The translations under genes were made by a program, and so were the position numbers. This document shows, piece by piece, positions 18,540 through 27,645 of a stretch of 64,000 bases of DNA. Under the pieces are notes generated by a model. The model saw nothing but the letters and a program-made list of their open reading frames with translations, had not been told where the DNA came from and searched no databases. Position 1 is the stretch's first letter. Each line of letters begins with the position of its first letter. Source of the DNA: Oenococcus kitaharae DSM 17330. GTDB lineage: Bacteria > Bacillota > Bacilli > Lactobacillales > Lactobacillaceae. The stretch lies in contig NZ_CM001398.1 in assembly GCF_000241055.1 (NCBI RefSeq), positions 1,537,163 through 1,601,162 of the forward strand, in the 5' to 3' direction.

Positions 18540-19370
18540 ATGTTCAAACTCTTAGAAAGTTTTATTGCGGTATATGAAACACGAAATTTTTCCAAAGCTG
18601 CTGCGGAACTTTTTCTATCACAACCAACTATCAGCGTACGTATCAGTCGGCTTGAGTCCCAATTAGATACAACTTTGTTTGACCGAAAAGGCCGCACAGA
18701 AATTCAAGCAACAGAAAATGCCAAACGCTTTTATCCGACAGCTCTTAAGATCTTAGCTGACTGGCGGGCAGCACAAAGCACGATAGCCGACCATCAGCAG
18801 ACAAAATGGCCCTTTAAAATTGCTGCTTCTCATACAACGGCGACAACTTTGCTGCCGACAATTGTCCGCGGCTTAATACCCTATATTGCTCAGTTGCAAC
18901 TGGAAATTAGTCTGCATAACTCCGACGATATTTTAGCTATGCTGGCCGAACATCAAGCAGATCTCGGGCTGATTGAAAAACCCAGCATTCAAGATGGCGT
19001 TTCCCGATACGAAATCGCCCGGGACCAATTAGTCTTGGCAGGTAACTTGAAAAGCCCCATTTGGCTGCTTCGCGAACAGGGATCCGGTGTCCTTCACTAC
19101 ACCCAGCAATACCTGCGTGCTAAAAATATCGTGCCGGAACAAATTGTCCGTGTCAAAAGCAATACTATGATTGCGGCTTTACTCGCAGAAGGCTTGGGGC
19201 AATCAATTATTTCAAAAGACACTTTGATTCCAGACACACCCTTTGTCGATATTGGTGAAGATTTTCATCGCTCTCTCTATTTGCTGACTCCAGAGCACGC
19301 ACAAAATTCTGAAAACGCCGTCATCATTGCACAGCTTTTGCAGGCCATACAAGATCATAAGTCTCTATAA
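18540..19370 (+). CDS. LysR-family transcriptional regulator
   Basis: This has an N-terminal winged helix-turn-helix (residues 1-60, with NFSKAAAELFLSQPTISVRI as the recognition unit) followed by a periplasmic-binding-like effector domain, about 276 residues in all. The start at 18540 (MFKLLESF) is supported by GGAAGTG upstream and by family N-termini; an ATG at 18528 overlaps that site. It likely regulates the divergent YeiH-family transporter. Confidence 0.9.
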   Translation: MFKLLESFIAVYETRNFSKAAAELFLSQPTISVRISRLESQLDTTLFDRKGRTEIQATENAKRFYPTALKILADWRAAQSTIADHQQTKWPFKIAASHTTATTLLPTIVRGLIPYIAQLQLEISLHNSDDILAMLAEHQADLGLIEKPSIQDGVSRYEIARDQLVLAGNLKSPIWLLREQGSGVLHYTQQYLRAKNIVPEQIVRVKSNTMIAALLAEGLGQSIISKDTLIPDTPFVDIGEDFHRSLYLLTPEHAQNSENAVIIAQLLQAIQDHKSL

Positions 19371-19456
19371 AAGTTACCTGATTCTCATTTTTATTATGAA
19401 AACTGTGTTTAAAATGGGGTTAGTTTTAGATGGGTGACTAGCGAGGAGGAACAACC

Positions 19457-19867
19457 ATGGATGAAACAAATCGATTTTTTAAATCACTGCTTTTCTTTAT
19501 CAAGCTTTTCCTAACAGTTGTCAGTTTTTGCATCACTTTTATGCTTGTTAGCCAGATTATCAGAAACTATTTATTCTTTTATTGGGTTGCAGTGTACAGC
19601 GGTACTTTTTTTGGTTTCTTCCCTTATCTGGCGGTCTTGAGCAGCTTGCTAAACATCTTCCAGCCTATTTGTCTCTTCATAGAACCGACAAAATTCACAA
19701 AAGTATTTCTGCTGGCCAGTGTTATTGTTAACTCGCTTGCTTTAATCTTGCTGGCTCTCATTTGGCATCAAGTCTTCTTCATCGCTTTTCTGAATATGAT
19801 TATTAGTGCACTGGAGGCGGCGGCTTTCTATTCGCGCGCCACTTTTGCATATCAATCAAATAAATGA
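19457..19867 (+). CDS. Small four-helix membrane protein, unknown
   Basis: This 136-residue protein is almost entirely hydrophobic, with four predicted helices and many Phe residues. A strong GAGGAGG precedes the ATG. I see no domain that names a function. It lies alone between the LysR gene and a convergent acetyltransferase gene. Confidence 0.75.
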   Translation: MDETNRFFKSLLFFIKLFLTVVSFCITFMLVSQIIRNYLFFYWVAVYSGTFFGFFPYLAVLSSLLNIFQPICLFIEPTKFTKVFLLASVIVNSLALILLALIWHQVFFIAFLNMIISALEAAAFYSRATFAYQSNK

Positions 19868-19898
19868 ATTAACAGCTTCTCAATTGGAAAAATCATTA

Positions 19899-20798
19899 TC
19901 ACTTTTCTAGATACCACGGGCCTTGTTCAGCTTGTAAATAAAAAATTTCGCCCTCGTCTTTAAAAGCAGCTTTGCGGTAGACGTGATGTGCTGCTGGATT
20001 GTCGCTTTCAACGGCCAACTTAAAAGAATGATGCCGTACAGCTGCAAGTTGTTGTGTTAATTGAACAATAAACCGGCTTCCTAGTCCTCGACCGCGATAG
20101 TTCTTAGCAATGAATAGACCAAACAAATAATCATACTCACCAAAATCCACGGCACAGTAACCAATCATTTGGCCTTGATAACGGCAGACATAGCCGAAGC
20201 TGCCATCGGCTTGCAGATTTTCAGTTAAATAGTGCTTGGCCTCCTCTTTATTGCTATCTGGAAAAGCGTCGACATAGGCTGGTAAAAGAGCTGGGATATC
20301 AGCTGCCTGCATCGCCGTCACATTAAGATCAGGATCTTTTTCCTGATGGCCGTTAACTTTTAATGTCATCTGAAATTCGCTCACAGGATCGGCAACCAGC
20401 CCTGTATTGGCTAAGAAATCTGGCGCGGTCTTTAAAAACGTCTTCTCAGCCAAAAAATCGGCCTCATAATAACCATATTGTCGCAAAACAAGCCGTGCTG
20501 CCTGCCATAATTGTTTGGCCACGCCTTGTCGCCGCCAAGCTGGCACAACATTCAAAGTCACATCAACACTGCCGCTAGGATCTTCGTCAGCATAAAGTGT
20601 CAGCAGGCCAATTAGCTCTTGACCATGCAAGGCCAAAAAGAAAGCCGGCATGTCCGCAAAATAATTGAAACGATTGCTTAAATAAGGATCGCGAAATGTC
20701 TGATCGTGCTCGTGCACTTTGCTGATCAAATGTTGGGCCGCCACCGTTTGCTGGGAACTCAATTTTGTTATTGAAATAATTACGATATTTTCTGCCAT
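19899..20798 (-). CDS. GNAT-family N-acetyltransferase with two GNAT folds
   Basis: This protein of about 299 residues has two acetyltransferase modules. The first, to about residue 140, has VVPAWRRQGVAKQLW, and the second, from about residue 150, has IAKNYRGRGLGSRFI; both resemble the acetyl-CoA-binding R/Q-x-x-G-x-G/A motif. The start at 20798 is chosen for AGGAAA upstream; an in-frame ATG at 20855 would run through the terminator of the next gene. Substrate is unknown. Confidence 0.85.
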   Translation of the reverse strand: MAENIVIISITKLSSQQTVAAQHLISKVHEHDQTFRDPYLSNRFNYFADMPAFFLALHGQELIGLLTLYADEDPSGSVDVTLNVVPAWRRQGVAKQLWQAARLVLRQYGYYEADFLAEKTFLKTAPDFLANTGLVADPVSEFQMTLKVNGHQEKDPDLNVTAMQAADIPALLPAYVDAFPDSNKEEAKHYLTENLQADGSFGYVCRYQGQMIGYCAVDFGEYDYLFGLFIAKNYRGRGLGSRFIVQLTQQLAAVRHHSFKLAVESDNPAAHHVYRKAAFKDEGEIFYLQAEQGPWYLEK

Positions 20799-20827
20799 GA
20801 TATTTCCTGATGAACAGCTTAACAAAC

Positions 20828-20853
20828 AAAAAACGGGCGAAAACCCGTTTTTC
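20828..20853 (-). terminator. Terminator after the NADP oxidoreductase gene
   Basis: ACGGG and CCCGT form a stem extended by A/T pairs, with A and T runs on both sides. It lies just past the stop at 20873. Confidence 0.7.
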
Positions 20854-20872
20854 AAACATATTGATCAGAAAT

Positions 20873-21448
20873 TTATTTAAGTAAACTAAATCCGCCATTC
20901 CAACTGATCTTTTCAGAAGCGGCCAGTGTCATTTGGAAGAAACCAAGTTCCTCTAGCTCTTTAGCACGCTTTAATGAACCGGCATCAACGATAGCCAAAT
21001 TGCTGCCAGACAAAGCCTGCGCAATCGTTTCCTTAGCCGAATCATCATCAGAAGCCAGCAGCACCGTGGTTGTTTGTGCATCCCCAACTTTTTTGCTTAA
21101 CAAAGTCGAAGCAAAATTCGTATTGAAGCCCTTAACAATTTTTGCATCAGGCAATAATTGGGCTAATTCCTGTGCCGCTGAGCTATCAGTCGGAACTGTC
21201 AAACTATCAAAAGTGTCGAAATTCACCGGATTTGTAATATCAATGACGATTTTACCGACCAGTTGTGCAACATACTTTTCGGCAATGTCTTTCAAAGCGG
21301 CATAAGGGACAGCCAAAACGACAATGTCGCCCAAGGTTTCCGGTCGATCACTGTGTCCCAGATAAGTCACTGCATTGCCGCCATCAGCAAAATTGCCGCC
21401 AATTGCTTTACCCATATTGCCTTTTCCAAAAATTGTTACTTCTGCCAT
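20873..21448 (-). CDS. F420-dependent-type NADP oxidoreductase (NADPH-binding)
   Basis: This 191-residue Rossmann protein begins with GKGNMGKAIG, a dinucleotide-binding loop of the NADP-oxidoreductase/F420 group. It continues with DIVVLAVPYAAL and an ITNPVNFD segment typical of that family. Lactic acid bacteria lack F420, so it probably uses NADP(H) on an unknown substrate. CAGGAG precedes the ATG. Its promoter carries the TACTTACT dyad shared with three other redox genes in the window. Confidence 0.85.
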   Translation of the reverse strand: MAEVTIFGKGNMGKAIGGNFADGGNAVTYLGHSDRPETLGDIVVLAVPYAALKDIAEKYVAQLVGKIVIDITNPVNFDTFDSLTVPTDSSAAQELAQLLPDAKIVKGFNTNFASTLLSKKVGDAQTTTVLLASDDDSAKETIAQALSGSNLAIVDAGSLKRAKELEELGFFQMTLAASEKISWNGGFSLLK

Positions 21449-21470
21449 TAGAATTTACTCCTGTTCTTTT

Positions 21471-21490
21471 TACTTACTATTTGATAGTAA
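21471..21490 (-). promoter_or_regulatory. TACTTACT dyad operator, site A
   Basis: TACTTACTATTTGATAGTAA contains inverted TTACTAT/ATAGTAA arms overlapping the probable -10 region of the minus-strand oxidoreductase gene. It shares the exact 8-mer TACTTACT with sites at 37812, 39128 and 45997. The position suggests a repressor site. Confidence 0.55.
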
Positions 21491-21595
21491 ATCATTCACA
21501 TATAAAAGTAAATTAGATTTTGATAGAAATTTCAAAAATACGATAAAGCTTCACTTCTCATTCACAAGTGTGCTGACGATATGCTGCATAATTAA

Positions 21596-22300
21596 ATGGT
21601 GCAGCAATTAACAGACGCAATTCTAAGAAAATACAAAAAAAATTGGGAAAAGTTTTTTGTGGTGACATTGACCGGCTCCGTATCGGTCGGCAAATCGACT
21701 ATTTCCAAACAATTGGCCCAATCATTAGAGAGAAGTTTTCCAGGTTTGACTGTGTCGATTATGTCAGTCGATTCATTTATTTATCCAAATCGCGTTTTAC
21801 AAGAACGTGGGATTTTCAATCAGAAAGGTTTTCCAGAAAGTTACGATTTACAGGCTCTTTCGACTAAAATTACCGACCTGCGTGCCGGACAAGACCAGAT
21901 CGAAATCCCTTTGTACAGGCAGGAAATTAACGATATTGACGCTTCTCAGACTGTCATTGTAAAGCGGCCTAAGATTTTAATCGTAGAAGGCGTGACAGCC
22001 TTGCGGCTTAAGAACGCTGATTATGCCATTTATATCGATGCTGACGAAAAAGACATTTATCAGTGGTTTTTAAAACGGACTTTGGCCTTTATCCGGGAAA
22101 ATCGGCAAATTCCGGGAAGTTTTTACTACACCCTTTCAAAAAAACCTGTCACAGAAATTATGTCCTTGATTCAAAAAACATGGATCCAGACAAATCTGAA
22201 AAATCTTAAAACTTATATTGAGCCTCAAAAATCCAAGACTGATGCCATAATTCATAAAAAGCAGAATCATGAAATTGATCGGATTACATTTCAAAAATAG
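21596..22300 (+). CDS. coaA: Pantothenate kinase, type I, short form
   Basis: This phosphorylates pantothenate, the first step of coenzyme A synthesis. The P-loop GSVSVGKST is near residue 27, and MSVDSFIYPN, LQERGIFNQKGFPESYD and the GVTAL segment match CoaA. At 234 residues it is shorter than the usual 305-315: the region before the P-loop is about 60 residues shorter than in typical CoaA. There is no ribosome site, and a CATAAT element sits 3 bases before the ATG, so it may be leaderless. It pairs with the downstream coaBC in the same pathway. Confidence 0.88.
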   Translation: MVQQLTDAILRKYKKNWEKFFVVTLTGSVSVGKSTISKQLAQSLERSFPGLTVSIMSVDSFIYPNRVLQERGIFNQKGFPESYDLQALSTKITDLRAGQDQIEIPLYRQEINDIDASQTVIVKRPKILIVEGVTALRLKNADYAIYIDADEKDIYQWFLKRTLAFIRENRQIPGSFYYTLSKKPVTEIMSLIQKTWIQTNLKNLKTYIEPQKSKTDAIIHKKQNHEIDRITFQK

Positions 22301-22351
22301 TGCTATTTTAAGCCGCGTATAATTGAAAATAGGATCAATAAAGGAAAGCCA

Positions 22352-23548
22352 ATGTTCCAAAATAAACATATTTTATTAATTGTCAGCGGCAGTGTCGCAG
22401 CCTATAAATCTGCCTATTTTTTGAGATTGCTGATAAAACAAGGTGCTCAAGTACACGTGTCTATGACAGCTGCAGCAGAAAAATTTGTTAGTCCGCTGAC
22501 TTTTGCAACATTAAGCCGTTTTCCGGTGCTCACTGATATTTTTCAAGCAGAAGATGGCAGCGTGCCGCATATCGAATGGGCACAGTGGGCCGATTATATT
22601 TTCGTCCTCCCGGCCAGTGCTGATATTATCGCCAAAATTGCTAACGGCATCGCTGACGACACAGCCTCAACGATCATATTAGCCAGTCAAGCTAAGAAAA
22701 TCGTCGCGCCGGCTATGAACGACCAGATGTGGGATAACCCTGCTACGGTCCGCAATATCCAACAACTGAAAAGAGATGGCATTCTCATCATCGATCCGGC
22801 TGATGGTTTCTTGGCTGAAGGATACGAAGCAAAAGGTCGTTTGCCCGAACCCGAGGATATCTTAGAACAAGCACAAATGCGTCTTTTGGCAGAACACGGC
22901 TCCCTGCATGGCAAAAATATCCTCATCACTGCTGGCGGCACACGAGAAGCCATCGATCCGGTCCGTTATATCAGCAACCGGTCATCAGGCAAAATGGGCT
23001 ACGCGCTGGCACAAGCGGCCGCTGAAGCTGGTGCTAAAGTCACGCTGATTGCAACTCAAATCCGTCATCTGCCTTATTCAGTATCTTTGATTAAGGTAGA
23101 AAGTGCCCAAGAGATGCTGCAAGCAGTCCAAGACCAGTTCCCCCAACAAGATATTTTCATTTCGGCCGCAGCTGTTTCTGATTATCGAATTGTTCATCCT
23201 GCCAAAGAAAAAATTAAAAAAACAGGCAAAAATGACCTAACACTTGTTTTGCAGCAGAATCCCGATATCTTAGCCGATGCTGGTTCGCACAAAACAGGTC
23301 ATCAATTCGTTGTCGGTTTTGCGGCGGAAACACAGAATTTGGCTGTTTATGCACAAGAAAAGCTCGTCAAAAAACATGCTGATATGATTATCGCAAATGA
23401 TGTCTCAAGTACAGCGTCTGGGTTTAACAGCGATCAAAATCAAGTCACAATTTTTCAAAACAAAAAAACAGCCATTACCCTGCCCTTGCAAGACAAGCAA
23501 AAACTAGCTCGCGGCATTATGACTGAAATTTCAAATAGTATCCAATAA
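22352..23548 (+). CDS. coaBC: Phosphopantothenoylcysteine decarboxylase / phosphopantothenate-cysteine ligase
   Basis: This bifunctional enzyme of 398 residues covers the second and third CoA steps. The N-terminal CoaC flavoprotein domain (to about residue 180) has GSVAAYK and the APAMNDQMW substrate motif. The C-terminal CoaB domain starts near residue 188 with ITAGGTREAIDPVRYISNRS and ends with the FAAET and IIANDV segments. AAAGGAAAG precedes the ATG, and a separate TATAAT lies 30 bases upstream. A terminator with CTTTTTTT follows the stop. Confidence 0.96.
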   Translation: MFQNKHILLIVSGSVAAYKSAYFLRLLIKQGAQVHVSMTAAAEKFVSPLTFATLSRFPVLTDIFQAEDGSVPHIEWAQWADYIFVLPASADIIAKIANGIADDTASTIILASQAKKIVAPAMNDQMWDNPATVRNIQQLKRDGILIIDPADGFLAEGYEAKGRLPEPEDILEQAQMRLLAEHGSLHGKNILITAGGTREAIDPVRYISNRSSGKMGYALAQAAAEAGAKVTLIATQIRHLPYSVSLIKVESAQEMLQAVQDQFPQQDIFISAAAVSDYRIVHPAKEKIKKTGKNDLTLVLQQNPDILADAGSHKTGHQFVVGFAAETQNLAVYAQEKLVKKHADMIIANDVSSTASGFNSDQNQVTIFQNKKTAITLPLQDKQKLARGIMTEISNSIQ

Positions 23549-23572
23549 GCGGTTTATTCCCGCCTTTTTTTG
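23549..23572 (+). terminator. Terminator of coaBC
   Basis: A GCGG/CCGC stem with a 7-base loop is followed by a run of seven T. It overlaps the last codons of the convergent surface-protein gene. Confidence 0.5.
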
Positions 23573-24537
23573 ATTTTTGTATGAACATAAATAGCAGCAA
23601 ACACAGCAACCATCACTGCAACTGTTTCTAAAATGGTTTGAAATATTTGTCCGACAATTGATAATTGCCCTTTTTTATGCTGATTTGTCAACAACAAAGT
23701 TGGCGCGGTCGAGCTGACAGAGGTTGTATTACCCAAAGATAACTGCGAGCTCTGTAAAGCCGAGGATGCTGCAGCTGACCTAGATTGGCTTTTTTTAGAA
23801 GTTGAGGTAGAACTACTTTGCTTTTTAGCTGGATTCGGCTGTGAACTAGCAGCTGTGCTGCTGTTAATTTTTGCATAGACAAAGACAACCACCCGTCCCT
23901 GCTGACTCAACTGACCGCTCATCTGTCCTTTGACTTCACGTAAATAGTAGCCATCAATATTTCTTCTAACCGCCGTATAACTGTCACCAATCTGTCCCTG
24001 AATCAAACTGCTTTGAGAAATGTTTCGGCCCTTATCGTCGACATATTGAACTGTCACCGGCGCAGCTGCAGCGGCTTGACTATCGAAAGACAAATTAAAT
24101 AGAAGACTAAATGGCCCACTGAAACCATCAATTTTGATCGGTAATGATACGCCTCCCTGATAACCGCTTCCCGATTCACTAAAGGCGTAGTTCCGGTCGG
24201 ACAAATCTTTATAAGATACTGAATTTGGATTATTCAAAGTAAAATCAATCTGAGTGCCGTCATCTGAGGGCTTAGCTGTGTAAGATATTCTCGGGTTAGC
24301 AAATCCAGTCAGAAGGCTAGTGGAAGACCAATTTTGATCCAGACTGGGAATGCCCAAATTCGCGGTCGAAATTTGAAAATGGCGATAGTTGTTTGGGTTC
24401 AGATGTAAAGCAGCCTGCGAACGCCAAATAGTTGCTGGGGCAATCTCAACGGAATGAAATCCTTTTAGTGAGGCAAATTGTAGACCATCGGGAAAAATGA
24501 GTCGTAAATCATGGCTCAAGACTAAGGTTGTCTTGCT
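23554..24537 (-). pseudogene. MucBP-domain surface protein, 3' part after an in-frame stop
   Basis: This part encodes about 328 codons: a beta-rich region, one MucBP-like repeat (VTVQYVDDKGRNI through YYLREVKGQ), a Ser/Thr/Gln-rich linker and a C-terminal membrane helix with a KIKKRRE tail. No LPxTG sorting motif is present. The only possible separate start is a TTG at 24519 with no ribosome site. It is in the same reading frame as the upstream fragment and continuous with it apart from the TAA at 24538-24540. It is therefore best read as the second half of one broken gene. Confidence 0.75.
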
Positions 24538-25104
24538 TTAGAAATCGTTAGCCGTACCAAACCATTTTGACCAAGAAAATGAGGCAGGCTTGTTGTTCCA
24601 TAAGGTTTCATTATTTTTATCAGCTAATACTTCAATACGAATGGATCTAAAATATTCCAGCCCGGCCGTGCTCGTGATTTGCAGAAACTGATCAGTTGTA
24701 ATCGTAATATCAGCCTGCAAACAATCTGCCACGGTAATTAATTCAATCGGTTTCCCAATTTTCTTGGCAACAATATCTCGCAGAACGGGATCCGGAAGGA
24801 GATTTACGATCGGCGTGTTTTGGTCAATCGATGAATCAGCCTGACCCGGAGCTGGAGTCTGCGGTGCTAATGGTGCAGAGGGCGCAGACGGCCTTATGCT
24901 GCCTGTAGATTCAGCTTGTATAGATTTTGCTGGTAAAAATAGATTGTTTAAGAAAAAAATCAGCAGGAAAAATAAAATCCATCGAAGAAGATTTTCATAG
25001 TTAAATTTCCCTTGTCTAGTTGTGCGTGCTTTTACCCAAATCATGGCCAACTCGAAATCAAGTGAGATACGATTATCATTCATTCTAGCAAAAAAGGATT
25101 TCAA
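24538..25104 (-). pseudogene. Surface protein, 5' part with signal peptide, ended by premature TAA
   Basis: 188 codons encode a long N-terminal region, a hydrophobic signal segment at about residues 40-58 with a likely cut after SIQA, and a Pro/Ala-rich stretch. A cap-like segment follows (LPDPVLRDIVAKKIGKP, VADCLQADITIT, GLEYF) like those that precede leucine-rich repeats in lactobacillar MucBP proteins. The frame closes with TAA at 24538-24540 and then runs open in the same frame for another 327 codons. A nonsense mutation in a 516-codon gene explains this most simply; secretion of a short product is the alternative. Confidence 0.75.
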
Positions 25105-25122
25105 ACAATTTACAGCATTATT

Positions 25123-25914
25123 TTAGCGTGTAATAAACAACAGCAGAATTATCAGCAGCCAGGCAGCCATAACAACTGTATCCACCTGCCGCCAATGCAT
25201 AACGCGAAAACGCGTACGATGCCGGCCATCTGTGTAACCTCGCATAATCATCGCGGCCGCAAGGTCTTCGGCACGTTTGACACTATTTAAAAATAGTGGT
25301 GCCATGACAGGAACATACATTTTCATACGATGCAGCAGAGATCCACGATTGAAAACTGCCCCTCTGGATTTTTGCGCATCCAAAATACTGGAGAATGTGG
25401 CAATCATTGTCGGCACGAAACGCAAAGCAATCGAGAGGGTCAGTGTGATATCATCGATTGGCAATTTGAAAACTTTCAAGGGCGACAGGAAAAAAGCCAA
25501 AGTATCGCTAATGGCAATTGGTGAGGTTGTCAATAAGAACACAGTCATCGCAACCAGCGCCGTTAAAAAACGGAGAAAGAAAATCACGCCGGTTTGAAGG
25601 CCCATCTGCGTCAGGTACAAAAATCCCCAACTAAAAATAACTTGCCCGCCAGGGCTGAAAAACAGCTGAAGAACAGCCGTTAAAAAAATCATAAAAACAA
25701 AAAAACGAATGCCGCGAAGGAAAAAGCCCAAATTTAGTTTGGCTAATCTAACCGACAACAGGCTAATAAACAAAAAAAGAAGCAGCCAAAAGCAAGATTT
25801 CGTAAGAAGGCTCGATGCAATTATTAGCAAGACAGAAATCAGCTTATTTCGCGCATCGAGATCGTGAATGAAAGATTTGCCAGGCATAAATTGGCCAAAA
25901 ATAAAATCAGGCAT
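25123..25914 (-). CDS. ecfT: Energy-coupling factor transporter transmembrane protein EcfT
   Basis: This is the membrane scaffold of the ECF vitamin importer that links the two ATPases to exchangeable substrate-binding subunits. It has about six helices and the two coupling-helix motifs, here AQKSRGA near residue 181 and AMIMRGY near residue 222. The length of 263 residues is normal. The ATG overlaps the end of ecfA2 by 8 bases. Confidence 0.94.
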   Translation of the reverse strand: MPDFIFGQFMPGKSFIHDLDARNKLISVLLIIASSLLTKSCFWLLLFLFISLLSVRLAKLNLGFFLRGIRFFVFMIFLTAVLQLFFSPGGQVIFSWGFLYLTQMGLQTGVIFFLRFLTALVAMTVFLLTTSPIAISDTLAFFLSPLKVFKLPIDDITLTLSIALRFVPTMIATFSSILDAQKSRGAVFNRGSLLHRMKMYVPVMAPLFLNSVKRAEDLAAAMIMRGYTDGRHRTRFRVMHWRQVDTVVMAAWLLIILLLFITR

Positions 25915-26797
25915 TCGGCATTGTTTCCTTTCCTAATGGTTCTTCTGATAGTGCTTGCTGCAAAAATGAAATCAGTTCTTTTTCACTAATGGGCAATTTC
26001 TGATTCTTATATCCTGTTTTCGCGGTGAATCTGCTTGCAAATGCGGTCACTTTCGGCAGGGCTAGAATTTTTTGAAAAACAAGCCCTTTTTCCTGAAACA
26101 TGTCCTTGGGAGATGCCTGCTTGACTAATTTTCCCTGCTGCATCAGCAAAATTTGATCCGCGAATTCCGCTGCTGCATCCATGTCATGCGTTGCCATTAA
26201 AATCGTTAAATGCTCATCCTGCTGCAGTTTCTTAAATAATGTCATCACACGTTTTGTTGTCGAAGGATCCAGGCCTGCAGTCGGTTCATCTAAAAGCAGG
26301 ATTTGCGGTTCTGTCGCCAAGACACCAGCCAAAGCCGCTAAACGCTGCTGGCCGCCAGACAAATTGATTGGTGGTTGATTGGCCAGCGTCATATCAAAAC
26401 CAAGCATGTTCAGCGTTTCTTTAGCAGTCTGCTCAGCCGACGACTTTGTCTGGCCGAAGTTTTCCGGTCCAAAAGCAACATCTTCCAGCACAGTCGGGGC
26501 AAACAATTGTGTTTCCGGAAATTGAAACAAAAAACCCACGCGTTTTCTCAGATCAGCCAGATCTTTTTCCGATGTTCTGGCATTAATAGCCTGATCGCCG
26601 ACTAGTACTTGGCCGCTGCTAGGCTTTAATAAACCGTTAATATGTTTTAAAAGCGTTGTCTTACCGCTTCCTGTCTGTCCGATCAAAGCTGTAAAAGAGC
26701 CGTCCGTCAGACGAAAACTGACATTTTTCAATAGCTGAAAAGCATTCGGCGTTTTCGATTGATAGCTGTAATTCACTTCTTTGAATACAATTGCCAT
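25907..26797 (-). CDS. ecfA2: Energy-coupling factor ATPase EcfA2
   Basis: This is the second ATPase of the ECF module. Walker A is GQTGSGKTTL near residue 40, the signature is LSGGQQRL, and Walker B is followed by DEPTAGLDP; the Q-loop lies in LFQFPETQLF, typical of EcfA. The start overlaps the ecfA1 stop region by 25 bases, implying coupled translation. The 296 residues include the normal C-terminal extension. Confidence 0.95.
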   Translation of the reverse strand: MAIVFKEVNYSYQSKTPNAFQLLKNVSFRLTDGSFTALIGQTGSGKTTLLKHINGLLKPSSGQVLVGDQAINARTSEKDLADLRKRVGFLFQFPETQLFAPTVLEDVAFGPENFGQTKSSAEQTAKETLNMLGFDMTLANQPPINLSGGQQRLAALAGVLATEPQILLLDEPTAGLDPSTTKRVMTLFKKLQQDEHLTILMATHDMDAAAEFADQILLMQQGKLVKQASPKDMFQEKGLVFQKILALPKVTAFASRFTAKTGYKNQKLPISEKELISFLQQALSEEPLGKETMPNA

Positions 26798-27618
26798 AAT
26801 TGATCTATCAACTCCTCTTCGCTTAAATAGCCAGATGGCAACGCAATCGATAATGTCAGCAGGTCACGCTGGACAATACGGCTCAGCGGCAGTTCAATAC
26901 CAAATCCAGCTAAAGCCTGATCTTGAACTAGAATTTGCGACGGCCTGCCTTGTAAAGCGATGCTGCCATGATCCATTACGAGAATTTGATCAGCCAAAAA
27001 TGTCTCTTCAATATCATGTGTCACAGACAGGATGGTCATGCCAAAATGATTTTGAAGCTGTTTGACTAAAGCCAGCAAGGACTGTCTTCCTATTGGATCA
27101 ATCATACTGGTTGCCTCATCTAAGATAATCAGGTCAGACTGTAAAGCCAGCACGCCGGCCAAAGCAACACGCTGTTTTTGTCCTCCGGATAAACGCGCCG
27201 GTTCCCAGTCGTAAAAATCCTGCATCCCCACATTTTCTAAAGCCTCTTTGACTCTTTGCTCCATATGGTCACGGCTTAAACCTAAATTTTCCAAACCAAA
27301 AGCAACATCATCAGCGACAGTCGGTCCGACAAACTGATTATCGGGGTTTTGAAAAACGAGGCCGATATGCGAACGTATCTCGTCAACAGTATCCTCACTC
27401 AAAACCCGGCCAAACAGCCTAATCGCATCTTGTGATTGATTTTCTAATAAGCCAGTTAACAGTTTGATTAAAGTGGACTTCCCGCTGCCGTTTCGACCAA
27501 TAATTGTGGTCCAACTGCCCTTTTGAATAGACAGGCTGAGATGGTCTAAGGTCGTGTTGTCCTGCTGCTGGGCGTAGTGGAATGATAAATCTTTTATTTT
27601 GATCAGAGCGTCGGCCAA
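26773..27618 (-). CDS. ecfA1: Energy-coupling factor ATPase EcfA1
   Basis: This is the first ATPase of the ECF module, with Walker A GRNGSGKSTL near residue 39, Q-loop FQNPDNQFVG, signature LSGGQKQR and Walker B LIILDEATSMIDP. The length is 281 residues. It is the first ATPase gene after the PanT-like substrate subunit, 27 bases downstream, and both are read from the same strand. Confidence 0.95.
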   Translation of the reverse strand: MADALIKIKDLSFHYAQQQDNTTLDHLSLSIQKGSWTTIIGRNGSGKSTLIKLLTGLLENQSQDAIRLFGRVLSEDTVDEIRSHIGLVFQNPDNQFVGPTVADDVAFGLENLGLSRDHMEQRVKEALENVGMQDFYDWEPARLSGGQKQRVALAGVLALQSDLIILDEATSMIDPIGRQSLLALVKQLQNHFGMTILSVTHDIEETFLADQILVMDHGSIALQGRPSQILVQDQALAGFGIELPLSRIVQRDLLTLSIALPSGYLSEEELIDQLWQLYSKK

Positions 27619-27645
27619 TCCTGTCCTCCTACTTTTAAAACGGCT

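Noticed and set aside
23554-23700. LPxTG sorting signal at the end of the surface protein
   Set aside because: The C-terminus has a membrane helix and basic tail but no LPxTG-like sequence.
24517-24519. TTG as the true start of a separate MucBP gene
   Set aside because: There is no ribosome site, and the frame continues upstream through a single TAA into a signal-peptide-bearing segment. A broken single gene explains it better.
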